NCBI GenBank assembly: GCA_020634815.1
Contig: JACKBA010000025.1
Location: 32,146 to 96,145, forward strand
Length of the DNA: 64,000 nt
Direction of reading: 5' to 3'
Source of the DNA: Caldilineaceae bacterium
GTDB taxonomy: Bacteria; Chloroflexota; Anaerolineae; Caldilineales; Caldilineaceae
Position numbers and translations under genes: made by a program. The notes below the pieces were generated by a model, which did not search any database, had not been told where the DNA came from, and saw only the letters and a program-made list of their open reading frames with translations. Below, piece by piece: positions 8,740 through 17,064 of this stretch (its first letter is position 1; every line of letters begins with the position of its first letter).

Positions 8740-9426
8740 ATGACCCGATACGCAATCTTTGGCCTGCCGCGCACGGGTAGCTCTCTGTTGGGAACTATCC
8801 TGGCCGGTCAGCCTTCCAGTGTCTATGACATGGAGATGCTGCACCCCCGGCGCTGGCGCGGCTGGCACAGACTACCCTATCGGTTCCTGCGCTTGTATCC
8901 TCATCCGTATCTGAACTATCGTGAGCGAACCACCCGGCGCCAGGGCGGGCGTCTCTACGGCTTCAAGTTGTTCCCCCAGCATGTCCGTTCGCCGCGGAGG
9001 GTGCTGCTCGAATTGGATCGGCAGGGGTGGCGCATTCTGCATGTCCAGCGCCGCAACCTCTTCGATCAGGTGCTGTCGGTGCTGGTCGCCAGGCACACAG
9101 GGCGCTTCAATAGCGCCCATACCGACGCGCTGCCTCATCTCCATTTCGACGCTGCGGTGGTCGAACGCGAGATGGAAAGGCGCCGTAAGCGTATTCCACA
9201 AATCGACGAAATGCTGCGCGGCATCGAGCACATCGACGTCGTCTACGAGGAAGATCTGTCCGACCGTTCACGCTGGGATGCGCTGCTGGCACGCATCGGA
9301 GCGGACTGGGGGATGTCGTTCGCCCCTGCGCAGACCGCATATCAAAAAACCTGGCAGCGGCCTTATTCCGAAATTGTTGTGAATTACGCCGAACTGCGGC
9401 TCCAATTCGAGGCGCCCCATCCATGA
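8740..9426 (+). CDS. Sulfotransferase-like protein (RRNLFDQ subgroup)
   Basis: A 228-residue protein with a sulfotransferase P-loop-like PAPS 5'-phosphosulfate motif IFGLPRTGSSLLGTIL at the N-terminus and a 3'-phosphate loop RRNLFDQVLSVLVA. It should transfer sulfate from PAPS to a sugar hydroxyl. The start at ATG 8740 is fixed by a strong GGAGGA site six bases upstream; the frame is open from 8563 but those residues are low-complexity and lack homology features. Its end overlaps the next gene by an ATGA junction. A close paralogue at 30228-30950 shares the unusual RRNLFDQ loop and a C-terminal RPYSE...NYxEL block. Which hydroxyl it modifies is unknown. Confidence 0.78.
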   Translation: MTRYAIFGLPRTGSSLLGTILAGQPSSVYDMEMLHPRRWRGWHRLPYRFLRLYPHPYLNYRERTTRRQGGRLYGFKLFPQHVRSPRRVLLELDRQGWRILHVQRRNLFDQVLSVLVARHTGRFNSAHTDALPHLHFDAAVVEREMERRRKRIPQIDEMLRGIEHIDVVYEEDLSDRSRWDALLARIGADWGMSFAPAQTAYQKTWQRPYSEIVVNYAELRLQFEAPHP

Positions 9427-10514
9427 CGCATCCGCCACGCGCCGCCAGCGGTGCGCGCCTCATCATCCCGAGCGCGAGCCTCATTCCATCCACCTGGATG
9501 GCAGCGCAGCCGCCCGAAGGCTTCTATGTTTTCAACCCTGCCATCATCCAACTCCGCAAGCGCCTGCTGATGGCCTACCGTGTCGATTTTGGCCGCAGTT
9601 TGCCTGCCAGGCAGCGCACAGCCTGCGCACTCTGCCTGCTGGATGCCAATCTGCAAGTGGAGACCGGCTCGGTCGTCGCGCTCTCCGACACGATCACGGA
9701 CGGTGGCGCCAATCACTACGACCCGCGCTTCCTGACAGTGGGTGACCGCCTCTTCGTGCACTACAACAACAACTGGGATACGACCCCCAACCAGATCTTC
9801 CTCGTGGAACTCGATCCCGACACACTGGAGGCAAAACACCCGGCGCGACCGCTGTTCTTCGACGGCCAGCGCCAGCCGGTTGAAAAGAACTGGATGCTTT
9901 TTGCGCATGAGGGCGACCTCTTCGCCATCTACCGCATCGAGCCGCACATCGTCTTGCGCCTGGACATCGACATGTCGGGTGCGGTGCACTGCCGGCCGGC
10001 CTACCGCGTTGCCTGGGATGCCACCCGCTATGGCGCGCGCTATGGCGAACTTCGTGGCGGCGCGCCCCCCGTCCGCGTCGGCGACCGCTACGTCGCGCTC
10101 TTTCACTCGCGCACCGCGCCGCGCGGGCGCATGAACACCAGTGCACCGGCGACAATCGCCACGGTTAACCGCACAGGATGGTTCAGGGCGGTCAAGCGCT
10201 GGCTGCGTGAGCGGCTCGACCCACTGCGCTATTTTGGGGGCGTGTACGAATTTGCCGCCACGCCGCCCTTTGCGCCAACGTATCTGAGACCGGAGCCGCT
10301 GCTGCACCCAGACGCCGAAGAACGCCCGCACCGTCCCACCGCAGCGCATCTGACGCCGCGCCGGGTTGTCTACCCGAGTGGGTTGGTTCGTCTGGCAGAC
10401 GGCGCCTGGCTGGTCTCCTACGGCGTCCACGACGAGCGAGCCGTCCTGCGCGTGTTCGCCTGCCACGAAATTGAAGGTGGCGCGGAAACGTCGCCATCCG
10501 GAGGCGCGTCATGA
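9423..10514 (+). CDS. Beta-propeller GH130-like protein
   Basis: A 363-residue protein with the repeating motifs of a five-bladed beta-propeller related to GH130 mannoside phosphorylases/hydrolases: FNPAIIQLRKRLLMAYRVDF, NHYDPRF, VEKNWMLF, VALFHSR, and a final block YPSGLVRLADGAWLVSYGVHDE. In GH130 the ligand-contacting residues sit on such blade motifs; I cannot confirm that the catalytic aspartate is conserved. It overlaps the upstream sulfotransferase (ATGA) and the downstream glycosyltransferase (ATGA), so the three are co-translated. A paralogue lies at 31877-32938 with the same downstream partner. It may trim or phosphorolyse glycan intermediates, or be a non-catalytic sugar-binding partner. 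Confidence 0.7.
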   Translation: MTHPPRAASGARLIIPSASLIPSTWMAAQPPEGFYVFNPAIIQLRKRLLMAYRVDFGRSLPARQRTACALCLLDANLQVETGSVVALSDTITDGGANHYDPRFLTVGDRLFVHYNNNWDTTPNQIFLVELDPDTLEAKHPARPLFFDGQRQPVEKNWMLFAHEGDLFAIYRIEPHIVLRLDIDMSGAVHCRPAYRVAWDATRYGARYGELRGGAPPVRVGDRYVALFHSRTAPRGRMNTSAPATIATVNRTGWFRAVKRWLRERLDPLRYFGGVYEFAATPPFAPTYLRPEPLLHPDAEERPHRPTAAHLTPRRVVYPSGLVRLADGAWLVSYGVHDERAVLRVFACHEIEGGAETSPSGGAS

Positions 10515-11575
10515 CCGAACACCGCCCGGCGCCGGCCTATTCACCCTGTACGGACTTGTGGGCCATCACCACCTACTACAACCCTGCTGGCTATCGCATC
10601 AAGCGCGCCAATTACGAACGATTTGCCGCGCCGATTCGCGCCGCCGGCATTCCACTGGTGACCATCGAATGCGCATTTGGCGCCGAGCCGTTTGAACTGC
10701 CGCCTGGACCGCAGGTCATCCAGGTGCGCGGGCGCGACGTGATGTGGGTCAAGGAGCGGCTGATCAATCTTGCCATCGCCCGGCTGCCCGCCCACGTAAC
10801 AAAGGTTGCCTGGCTGGACGCCGACATCCTCTTCACCAACCCGGACTGGGCGAAGCAGACCGCGGCGCTGCTCGACAAGTGGCCGCTGGTGCAGCCTCAG
10901 GAGCGCGTCGGGCGGATGGAGCGTGGACAGCTCACCTTTGCCGGGCGCAGTCGCCGCAGCTTTGCCTGCCAGCTCCAGCGCCGCCCAGAATCCGCCCAGT
11001 TGAGCAGCGCTGCGCACGGCCAGCCTGGAGTGGCCTGGGCGGCGCGCCGCAAGCTCATCGCACGGCACGGCGTGTACGACGCGGCGATCCTGGCCGGTGG
11101 CGACGAGTTGTTCGCCCATGCAGCCGGCGGTGGGATGAACAGCCGCTGCGCCAGGGGGATTGCGTGCGCAGCGGTAGGGCACCGGCCCTTCCTCCTTCAG
11201 AAAGCCATCAACGTTTTCTTGCGCATCCCGTGGCCGCGCTGGTTGGCAGAGTGGTATCTGGCCCGCAGGCAGGCGCCGCCGGTGGCCGCAGCCGATGAAC
11301 CTTTCTTCGCCCACTATCTGCGCTGGGCGCGGCCCTTCGCCGCCGAGGTCCAGGGACGCATCGGCTGCGTGCCCGGCATGGCGCTGCATCTTTGGCACGG
11401 CGACCCGGTGAATCGCCAATATGGCGGCCGGAACGCGATCCTGAAACGCCACAACTTCGATCCCGAGGTTGACCTGTGCGCGAACGCGGCGGGGCTGTGG
11501 GAATGGGCTAGCGCCAGGCCGGAACTGCACCGTGAGGTGCAGGCATACTTCACCTCGCGTCGTGAGGACGGATGA
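10511..11575 (+). CDS. GT-A-type glycosyltransferase-like protein, paralogue family copy 1
   Basis: A 354-residue protein with a GT-A-like core: an N-terminal strand ITTYYNPAGY, a metal-binding-type motif VAWLDADILFTNPDW near residue 100, an acceptor-side GGDEL region and a C-terminal HLWHGDPVNRQY block. I see no exact characterised family; it looks like the glycosyltransferases found in Chloroflexi and cyanobacterial surface-glycan islands. Copies 2 (17061-18137) and 3 (32935-33999) share the whole architecture; copy 3 is nearly identical over long stretches of DNA. It overlaps the GH130-like gene upstream by four bases. Confidence 0.72.
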   Translation: MTEHRPAPAYSPCTDLWAITTYYNPAGYRIKRANYERFAAPIRAAGIPLVTIECAFGAEPFELPPGPQVIQVRGRDVMWVKERLINLAIARLPAHVTKVAWLDADILFTNPDWAKQTAALLDKWPLVQPQERVGRMERGQLTFAGRSRRSFACQLQRRPESAQLSSAAHGQPGVAWAARRKLIARHGVYDAAILAGGDELFAHAAGGGMNSRCARGIACAAVGHRPFLLQKAINVFLRIPWPRWLAEWYLARRQAPPVAAADEPFFAHYLRWARPFAAEVQGRIGCVPGMALHLWHGDPVNRQYGGRNAILKRHNFDPEVDLCANAAGLWEWASARPELHREVQAYFTSRREDG

Positions 11576-11642
11576 GCGTATCTACCCAATCCAGGAGCGC
11601 GCCTGGCTACTCCCCAGCGTACAATGTGCATGCCCCAACGTT

Positions 11643-11670
11643 TTTGCCCACCTTTGGGAAATGCTATGAT
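11643..11670 (+). promoter_or_regulatory. Promoter-like sequence with extended -10
   Basis: TTTGCC at 11643-11648 followed, after a 16-base spacer, by TATGAT at 11665-11670 with a TG dinucleotide just upstream (TGcTATGAT, extended -10). It sits in the only real gap between the first glycan block and the next, upstream of an ABC-ATPase remnant and the GT-B gene, and could drive the block from 11857 onward. Confidence 0.35.
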
Positions 11671-11687
11671 TGGATGATAGGAATGAC

Positions 11688-11840
11688 GTGACAGCGCGCG
11701 TTGACCTCGAGGGCGTCAGCAAATCTTTCCAAGCTCCGGGCGGCGCCAAAGACGTGGCAAACGTCGCGTTCACAGCGTCGAGCGGTGAGGTCGTTGCCCT
11801 CGTCGCTCACAGTGGCTGCGGCAAGTCCATGCTGCGCTGA
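11688..11840 (+). pseudogene. N-terminal remnant of an ABC transporter ATPase
   Basis: A GTG-initiated 50-codon frame reads like the start of a nitrate/sulfonate-type ABC ATPase: VDLEGVSKSFQ, then SGEVVALVAHSGCGKSM, and stops three codons after the Walker A motif. The Walker A proline is changed (GPSGCGKST in the intact 2295 gene, AHSGCGKSM here) and Q-loop, signature and Walker B are all gone. It is therefore a dead fragment. The reading frame ends 16 bases before the next glycosyltransferase gene. Together with the C-terminal fragment at 24574-24753 it points to loss of one or more importer operons in this island. Confidence 0.75.
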
Positions 11841-11856
11841 GACCTCTAGCCAGATC

Positions 11857-13083
11857 ATGAAGCCAATACTCATTTTAACCAACGCCAATTTTCTGGGACA
11901 CATGGTGCGCTGCATCGAAATCGCCAGCGCACTACGGACCCTCGGCGCGCCGGTCATCTTTGCAGCATCCGGCCGCTATGTCGACCTCCTGCACAGATGG
12001 CAGTTTTCAGTTCTGCCACTTTTCACACCCGACCGCGACCGGACGCTGGCGGCAATCACGGCCAACAACTTCGATTTCTATGATCTGCCGCTGGCGCGCC
12101 AGTGTGTGGAAGCAGAAACGGCCTGCATCAGGCAGGTCGATCCCAGCGTTGTCGTTGGCGATTTCCGCTGGACCGCAAAGATGAGCGCAGAACAATGCAC
12201 CGTGCCGTATGCAAGCGTGATCAACGTTCTGTGGACGCCCTATGGGCAGCGAACATCCGCCGGCCCAGGAAACGCGTCGCCAAAGGCTGGCTTGGTGCGC
12301 CGCCTGCGCCGGCGTCTAGCCAGAACCCTGCATCGACAGTCGCGGCAACGGCTGCAATCCCCATTTGCCCTGCTGCGCGCCGAACTTGGCCTTTTGCCCT
12401 TTCGCGGCTTCGCCGCAGAGATATGCGGTGATCTCAACCTTATGCCCGATCTACCGCAACTGTACCCGCCCGCCGCAGAACTGCCGGAAAACTTCCATTT
12501 CGTCGGCCCTTTGTTTGGCGCCGACGGCATATTGCCCGCTCCGGCCGCAGTTCGCCTGCCGGACGAGCCCTATCTCTATTGCTCGTTGAGCAGCGCGGCC
12601 ACGCCGGGCTTGATCGAGTTGGTCATAGCGGCCTTTGGCAATAGCACTCAGCCCGTCGTGATGTCGACGGGCCGGCAGGCTCTCCCGGCATCTCTGCCCG
12701 CCAACATCCATTGTTACGATTTCCTGTCCGACGATGTCTTCAGAAAGGCGCACGCGATCGTTTGTTATGGCGGCAACGGCACGATCTATCGGGCCCTCGC
12801 CCACGGGACGCCGATGATCGGCATTGCCACTCACCGGGAGCAGATTTGGCAGTTGGCCGGCGTGGCCGCCAGGAAAGTCGGGCTGGCATTCGCTGAAAGA
12901 GACGTTACGGTGGCCGAACTGAGAGGTGCTGTGGACGCCATCTTGCGCGATCCCGAGTATCGGCAGAATTGCGCCCGCTTCCAGGCGCTGATTGCGGCCA
13001 GCCAGGCCGCGGAGTCGGCAGCGCGCCTGATCGTCGAGTTTGCCCAAGAAGATGAACAGAAACCCGATGCACGCACCCCATAA
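11857..13083 (+). CDS. GT-B glycosyltransferase (UGT/MurG-like fold)
   Basis: A 408-residue GT-B-fold glycosyltransferase. The N-terminal half starts ILILTNANFLGHMVRCIEIA, the usual nucleotide-free domain with a 'GH' acceptor loop. The C-terminal half has YLYCSLSS, then YDFLSDDVFRKAHAIVCYGGNGTIYRALAHGTPM, the donor-binding signature of GT1-like enzymes (cf. HGGxxTxxEAL...G.P in UGTs). Such enzymes use NDP-sugars and act on lipid or carbohydrate acceptors. The start is ATG 11857, just after the ABC remnant. Its 3' end overlaps the following fusion gene by about 32 bases. Confidence 0.8.
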   Translation: MKPILILTNANFLGHMVRCIEIASALRTLGAPVIFAASGRYVDLLHRWQFSVLPLFTPDRDRTLAAITANNFDFYDLPLARQCVEAETACIRQVDPSVVVGDFRWTAKMSAEQCTVPYASVINVLWTPYGQRTSAGPGNASPKAGLVRRLRRRLARTLHRQSRQRLQSPFALLRAELGLLPFRGFAAEICGDLNLMPDLPQLYPPAAELPENFHFVGPLFGADGILPAPAAVRLPDEPYLYCSLSSAATPGLIELVIAAFGNSTQPVVMSTGRQALPASLPANIHCYDFLSDDVFRKAHAIVCYGGNGTIYRALAHGTPMIGIATHREQIWQLAGVAARKVGLAFAERDVTVAELRGAVDAILRDPEYRQNCARFQALIAASQAAESAARLIVEFAQEDEQKPDARTP

Positions 13084-16069
13084 CTTCTTACGGAGACTTG
13101 CTCAAGGGGCAGAAGAAAGGCCGGATCATCCGGTCCTGATCCTATTTGATACTACAGGTCAAGAACAGCGCTTTACTTATTTCAGGCTGTACGAAGATGC
13201 CCTGGCTTACGCCACCTGGCTGGACACGCTCGAGCTTACTCCGGGCGATGTCGTGCTTCTGGCCTTCGACCATGGCTACGAGCTGGTGCAGGCGTTTTTC
13301 GGCGCCTGTTATGCGGGGATGCTGCCACTAGTCTATCCCTATGTCTCGGCCCATCTTGCCACGGCGCTCTATGGCCAGGGGCTGGAGCTGGCCTGCACCG
13401 GGCTGGACGTTGGCGCCGTGTTGACCGACGCGCAAAACGCAGAAAAACTGAATGACCGGGCCGGTGCAGCCCGCGCTCTGATTCAATGTTTTCCTGAAGA
13501 CGGCGATTGGAGCAGCCGTCCCGTCCGCCCTGTGGAGGTGGGCGACTGGGCCTATTTGCAGCTTACCAGCGGCACGTCCGGCCTGCCCAAGGCGATCATC
13601 GTCGGTCACGACCCACTAAGTCGCTACTTTGCTGCGTTTGAAGCTGCGCTGGACGCGCATCCCAACGACGTGAATGTCATTTGGGTGCCTTTTTTTCACG
13701 ACATGGGTCTGACATCGTTACTGTTCGCCGTTCAGCAGGGCAGCCAGCTTGTGTCCATGCCGCCGGAGCTATTCATCCGCCGGCCGCTCACCTATCTCGA
13801 AGCCATGTCGCACTATGGCGCCACGCTGAGTTGGATGCCGAACTTCGGCTTTGCCCACATCGTGCGCAGGGTCGATCCGGCACACCTGCGGGGCATTGAC
13901 CTGAGCAGCCTGCGCGTATGGTTGAACGGCGCCGAACTCATCTTGCCAGAAACGGTCAGTGCCGTCTGCCAGTTGCTGGCGCCCTGCGGCCTTCCTCCAG
14001 GCACAATTGTTGCCGGCTACGGTCTGGCAGAGTGCATGAGCGCAGTTACCTTCGGACGCCCTGGAATTGGACTACGAACAGATCATGTATCGGCCGCGTT
14101 GCTGCATAATGAGCAGCGGGCAGAACCAGGTGATGGGGCTGAGCAATCGCCCACGATCGACCTGGTCGGTTGTGGGTATCCCTTGCCCTCAGTCGAAGTT
14201 GCTGTCCTCGACGACAGCGGCACGGCCCTGGCCGAGCGGCAGGTCGGCCAAATCGGTGTGCGTGGTCCAACGCTCTTTTCCGGCTACTATCGTCAGCCGG
14301 AACTCACTGCCCGGTCGTATCAGGACGGTTGGCTGCTCACCGGCGACCTGGGTTACCTGGCCGGCGGCGAACTGTTCGTGTGCGGACGCAGCAAAGACGT
14401 AATCATCAGCGGCGGCGCCAACATCAACCCGGAGATGATCGAACAGGTCGTCATGGATGTGGATGGCGCACGCGTGCGCCGCGCTGCGTCCTTCGGCGTC
14501 ACCGACCCGCAGCTCGGCAGCGAGGCGCCGGTGGTCGTGATCGAGTTGCGCAAGGAATTGGCGCCGGCAGAGCTGCATGCCCAGAGCAGCGCCCTGCGGC
14601 GGCGAGTCAGGGCCGAGCTGGGCGTGCAACTGGGCGATGTCCGCTGCGTGCCGGCCGGCTGGATCGGCCTCACCACCAGCGGCAAGACCATGCGCGGCGC
14701 CGTACGCAAGAAGTATCTGGCTGCCGGCTATCGACCGGAACTGCCGGGCATGGCCCTGCTGCGTGCGGCCGGCGCCGATCCGACCCTCCTGGAACAGGCG
14801 TTGTGCGCCCTGGTCGGCGACATGCTGGGCATGGAGGCGGTTCAGGGTGACGACAATTTCTTCGACCTGGGCGGCGATTCTTTGGCGGCACTGCGTTTCA
14901 TCCTGAGCGTCGAAGAAGCAACCGGCAAGCAAGTGCCCGCAGAGTTCTTTCAGAAAGCGACCGCGGCGAGTCTTGCGCGCTTGCTTGTTGGCGAGACGGC
15001 AACTGCGCCGGCTATTCTTCCTGCCAGCGCGGCGGTTTCAACGAGTCAATCTTCAACCGATAGATCGTTGCAAGCGCGGCTGCTACGTCTGCATGCTTTA
15101 CCCCGGTCGCTGCGCAACCGGGTGCGCCGGCGCATCGAAGATTGGGCCTTACGACGTCCCTACTTTGAAGGCGTGGATTGGTTGGTCCGCTGGTATCGTC
15201 ACACGTGGGTTCAGTCACTCTTTTATCCGCGCGAGAGCCACTTGGTGCGTCAGTTCGCTGAAAGCATGAAGACCTCTGGGTCGCAGGTGGGCGAGGAGAT
15301 TGCGCTGAGCCTTACCGGGAACGTCATCCTGAACCGACTGGCGCTTGCAGGCAGGAAAGACGGCCAGCGCGATGCGCAATTGTCGATCGAAGAATTGCTC
15401 AAGGTGCTGGACGGCCCTTTCGCAGAGTCGCCAAAGTCCCCCTATGTTACGGTGACGGGAGCACATCATCTCAGCCGGGCTCTACATGCCGGAAGCGGTG
15501 TGATTGTCGCCGGCGTTCACTCGCCCATGCGCATCGCGGTTCAGGCATACTTGTCGAGTATCGGCGTCCCACTGCTCTTACTGAGCAAGCAGAGCTATCT
15601 TGAAAGGGCGCGCCGGATGCAACTGGACACCGCCAATGGACTGCCTGTTGCGCGGGCGGCCCTTGCCAAAGAGGCCTACGAAGTGCTGTCACAGGGTGGG
15701 CTCGTCGGCATTGCCGGTGACGAACAAAACCCCCTGCATGGTATACCCGTCGTCATCGGCGATCGAATTCACACGCTGACGCCTGGGTTTGCCGAGCTCG
15801 CGGCAGGCGCGGGCGCTACAGTACTGTCGATTCATGCAGCACTGCTGGCCGATGGACGCGTACAAATCGAGATCTCACCGCCCCTGGTGTGGGAGCGCGG
15901 CCAGGGGCATAGCCAGGCGATCGAGTCACTCGTACAAGCCTACGGTCAGGTGCAGACCGACGCATGGCGGCGCATACCTTCGGCCGTCAGCAAAGAGATC
16001 ATGGCCCAGCATTTGGCGTGCCCGCAAGTCGACGGTCTGCACCCTGCGCCGGAAGCGGGGCGAACATGA
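13052..16069 (+). CDS. Fatty-acyl-AMP ligase-like domain - carrier protein - acyltransferase-like fusion
   Basis: A roughly 1005-residue relative in architecture of the 4887 enzyme. Residues 1-570 form an AMP-forming ligase closest in look to fatty-acyl-AMP ligases: LQLTSGTSGLPKA (ATP loop), WVPFFHDMGL (FAAL-type motif), YGLAECMSA, LTGDLGYL and GRSKDVIISGGANINP. Residues about 580-655 are an acyl-carrier domain with the phosphopantetheine serine in FFDLGGDSLAAL. After a linker, the C-terminal about 270 residues resemble an LPLAT/LpxL-like domain (GVIVAGVHSPMRIAV, then LSQGGLVGIAGDEQN and ELAAGAGATVLSIHA). FAALs normally hand acyl-AMP to carrier proteins; here the last domain could pass the acyl group to a glycan. 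ATG 13052 is preferred; TTG 13040 and ATG 13067 are alternatives. Confidence 0.83.
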   Translation: MNRNPMHAPHNFLRRLAQGAEERPDHPVLILFDTTGQEQRFTYFRLYEDALAYATWLDTLELTPGDVVLLAFDHGYELVQAFFGACYAGMLPLVYPYVSAHLATALYGQGLELACTGLDVGAVLTDAQNAEKLNDRAGAARALIQCFPEDGDWSSRPVRPVEVGDWAYLQLTSGTSGLPKAIIVGHDPLSRYFAAFEAALDAHPNDVNVIWVPFFHDMGLTSLLFAVQQGSQLVSMPPELFIRRPLTYLEAMSHYGATLSWMPNFGFAHIVRRVDPAHLRGIDLSSLRVWLNGAELILPETVSAVCQLLAPCGLPPGTIVAGYGLAECMSAVTFGRPGIGLRTDHVSAALLHNEQRAEPGDGAEQSPTIDLVGCGYPLPSVEVAVLDDSGTALAERQVGQIGVRGPTLFSGYYRQPELTARSYQDGWLLTGDLGYLAGGELFVCGRSKDVIISGGANINPEMIEQVVMDVDGARVRRAASFGVTDPQLGSEAPVVVIELRKELAPAELHAQSSALRRRVRAELGVQLGDVRCVPAGWIGLTTSGKTMRGAVRKKYLAAGYRPELPGMALLRAAGADPTLLEQALCALVGDMLGMEAVQGDDNFFDLGGDSLAALRFILSVEEATGKQVPAEFFQKATAASLARLLVGETATAPAILPASAAVSTSQSSTDRSLQARLLRLHALPRSLRNRVRRRIEDWALRRPYFEGVDWLVRWYRHTWVQSLFYPRESHLVRQFAESMKTSGSQVGEEIALSLTGNVILNRLALAGRKDGQRDAQLSIEELLKVLDGPFAESPKSPYVTVTGAHHLSRALHAGSGVIVAGVHSPMRIAVQAYLSSIGVPLLLLSKQSYLERARRMQLDTANGLPVARAALAKEAYEVLSQGGLVGIAGDEQNPLHGIPVVIGDRIHTLTPGFAELAAGAGATVLSIHAALLADGRVQIEISPPLVWERGQGHSQAIESLVQAYGQVQTDAWRRIPSAVSKEIMAQHLACPQVDGLHPAPEAGRT

Positions 16070-17064
16070 GGTTGACGGCTGTGCCGGTCTACTTCATGCA
16101 TCTGCCGCGCACCGGCGGTACTGCACTGGGCAGGTGGCTGCGCACCGCATATGGTCGCCGCGCCTATGTGGATCTCCAGGTCAGCCGGTTGCCGGGGATG
16201 GACGCCGCCCACCTGGGCGGTCGCTCCTGTTACCATTCGTGGCACCTGGGGCGGGGTATGTTCGAGCGGCTGGGCCGTCCCGACCTGGCATGCATTACCC
16301 TGCTGCGCCATCCCATCGAACGCGCGGTGTCCGACATCTACGGCATTCAGCGCACCGCCCTCAACCACGGCGATCGTTTCACCGCGTCGTGCCTGGCCGA
16401 TCTGCAGCCCTGGCTGTGTGCCGCGCCGGAGGATTGTATCCGCAGCGGTGCCATGGATCGCCTGCTGACCAACGTGCAGTGCCGTATCCTCGGTAGCCGC
16501 CGCGAGTATACGGCCTGGCAACAGGCGCCGAGAGGAACCTTCTGGCGGCCACTCAACGATGTTTCCTGGTTTGACTTTCCCTGGCTTGACGAGCATGAGC
16601 CGCAGAATGATGCCGACGTGCAGCAAGATGCCGCGACCTGGCTGGACGCGATGGCCGTCGTTGGGCTGACCGAACGTTTCGCCGAGTCACTGCAGCTGAT
16701 CGGCGATCTGCTGGGCATTCCCTCCCCGGCGAAGATGCCACGCGCCAACGAAAATCCCGGACGCAGCGCTGGCGCCCTGCGCTATCGCGACCGGATTGCG
16801 CCCCTGGCGCTTGACCGTCTGGCAGCGTTGAACCGCCACGATCTGGAACTTTATGATCAGGCGAGCGAACGCTTTGAGCAGCAGTGGGCGCGCTACCAGG
16901 CGCAGCCGCGGCGCACGTACAGTATTGCGGCGCGGCTACGAATTACGGCCGAACAGGCCAAAAGCGGGCTGAAAGCACAGATGTTACACACCTGGCCTGG
17001 ACTGGCTGAACAAGTGCGGCGGGCACGGGCAAAGCGCCGAAACACACAGAATGGAAGCACATGA
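16066..17064 (+). CDS. Sulfotransferase family protein
   Basis: A 332-residue sulfotransferase. The PAPS 5' loop is FMHLPRTGGTALGRWL (residues about 11-26) and the 3'-phosphate loop is TLLRHPIERAVSDIYG (about 85-100), the arrangement seen in heparan-sulfate/Sulfotransfer_2-like enzymes that act on carbohydrate hydroxyls. The ATG overlaps the stop of the fusion gene (ATGA) and its end overlaps the next glycosyltransferase (ATGA), so it sits inside a tightly coupled operon. The C-terminal 70 residues are basic and could form a coiled or amphipathic tail. Confidence 0.82.
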   Translation: MRLTAVPVYFMHLPRTGGTALGRWLRTAYGRRAYVDLQVSRLPGMDAAHLGGRSCYHSWHLGRGMFERLGRPDLACITLLRHPIERAVSDIYGIQRTALNHGDRFTASCLADLQPWLCAAPEDCIRSGAMDRLLTNVQCRILGSRREYTAWQQAPRGTFWRPLNDVSWFDFPWLDEHEPQNDADVQQDAATWLDAMAVVGLTERFAESLQLIGDLLGIPSPAKMPRANENPGRSAGALRYRDRIAPLALDRLAALNRHDLELYDQASERFEQQWARYQAQPRRTYSIAARLRITAEQAKSGLKAQMLHTWPGLAEQVRRARAKRRNTQNGST

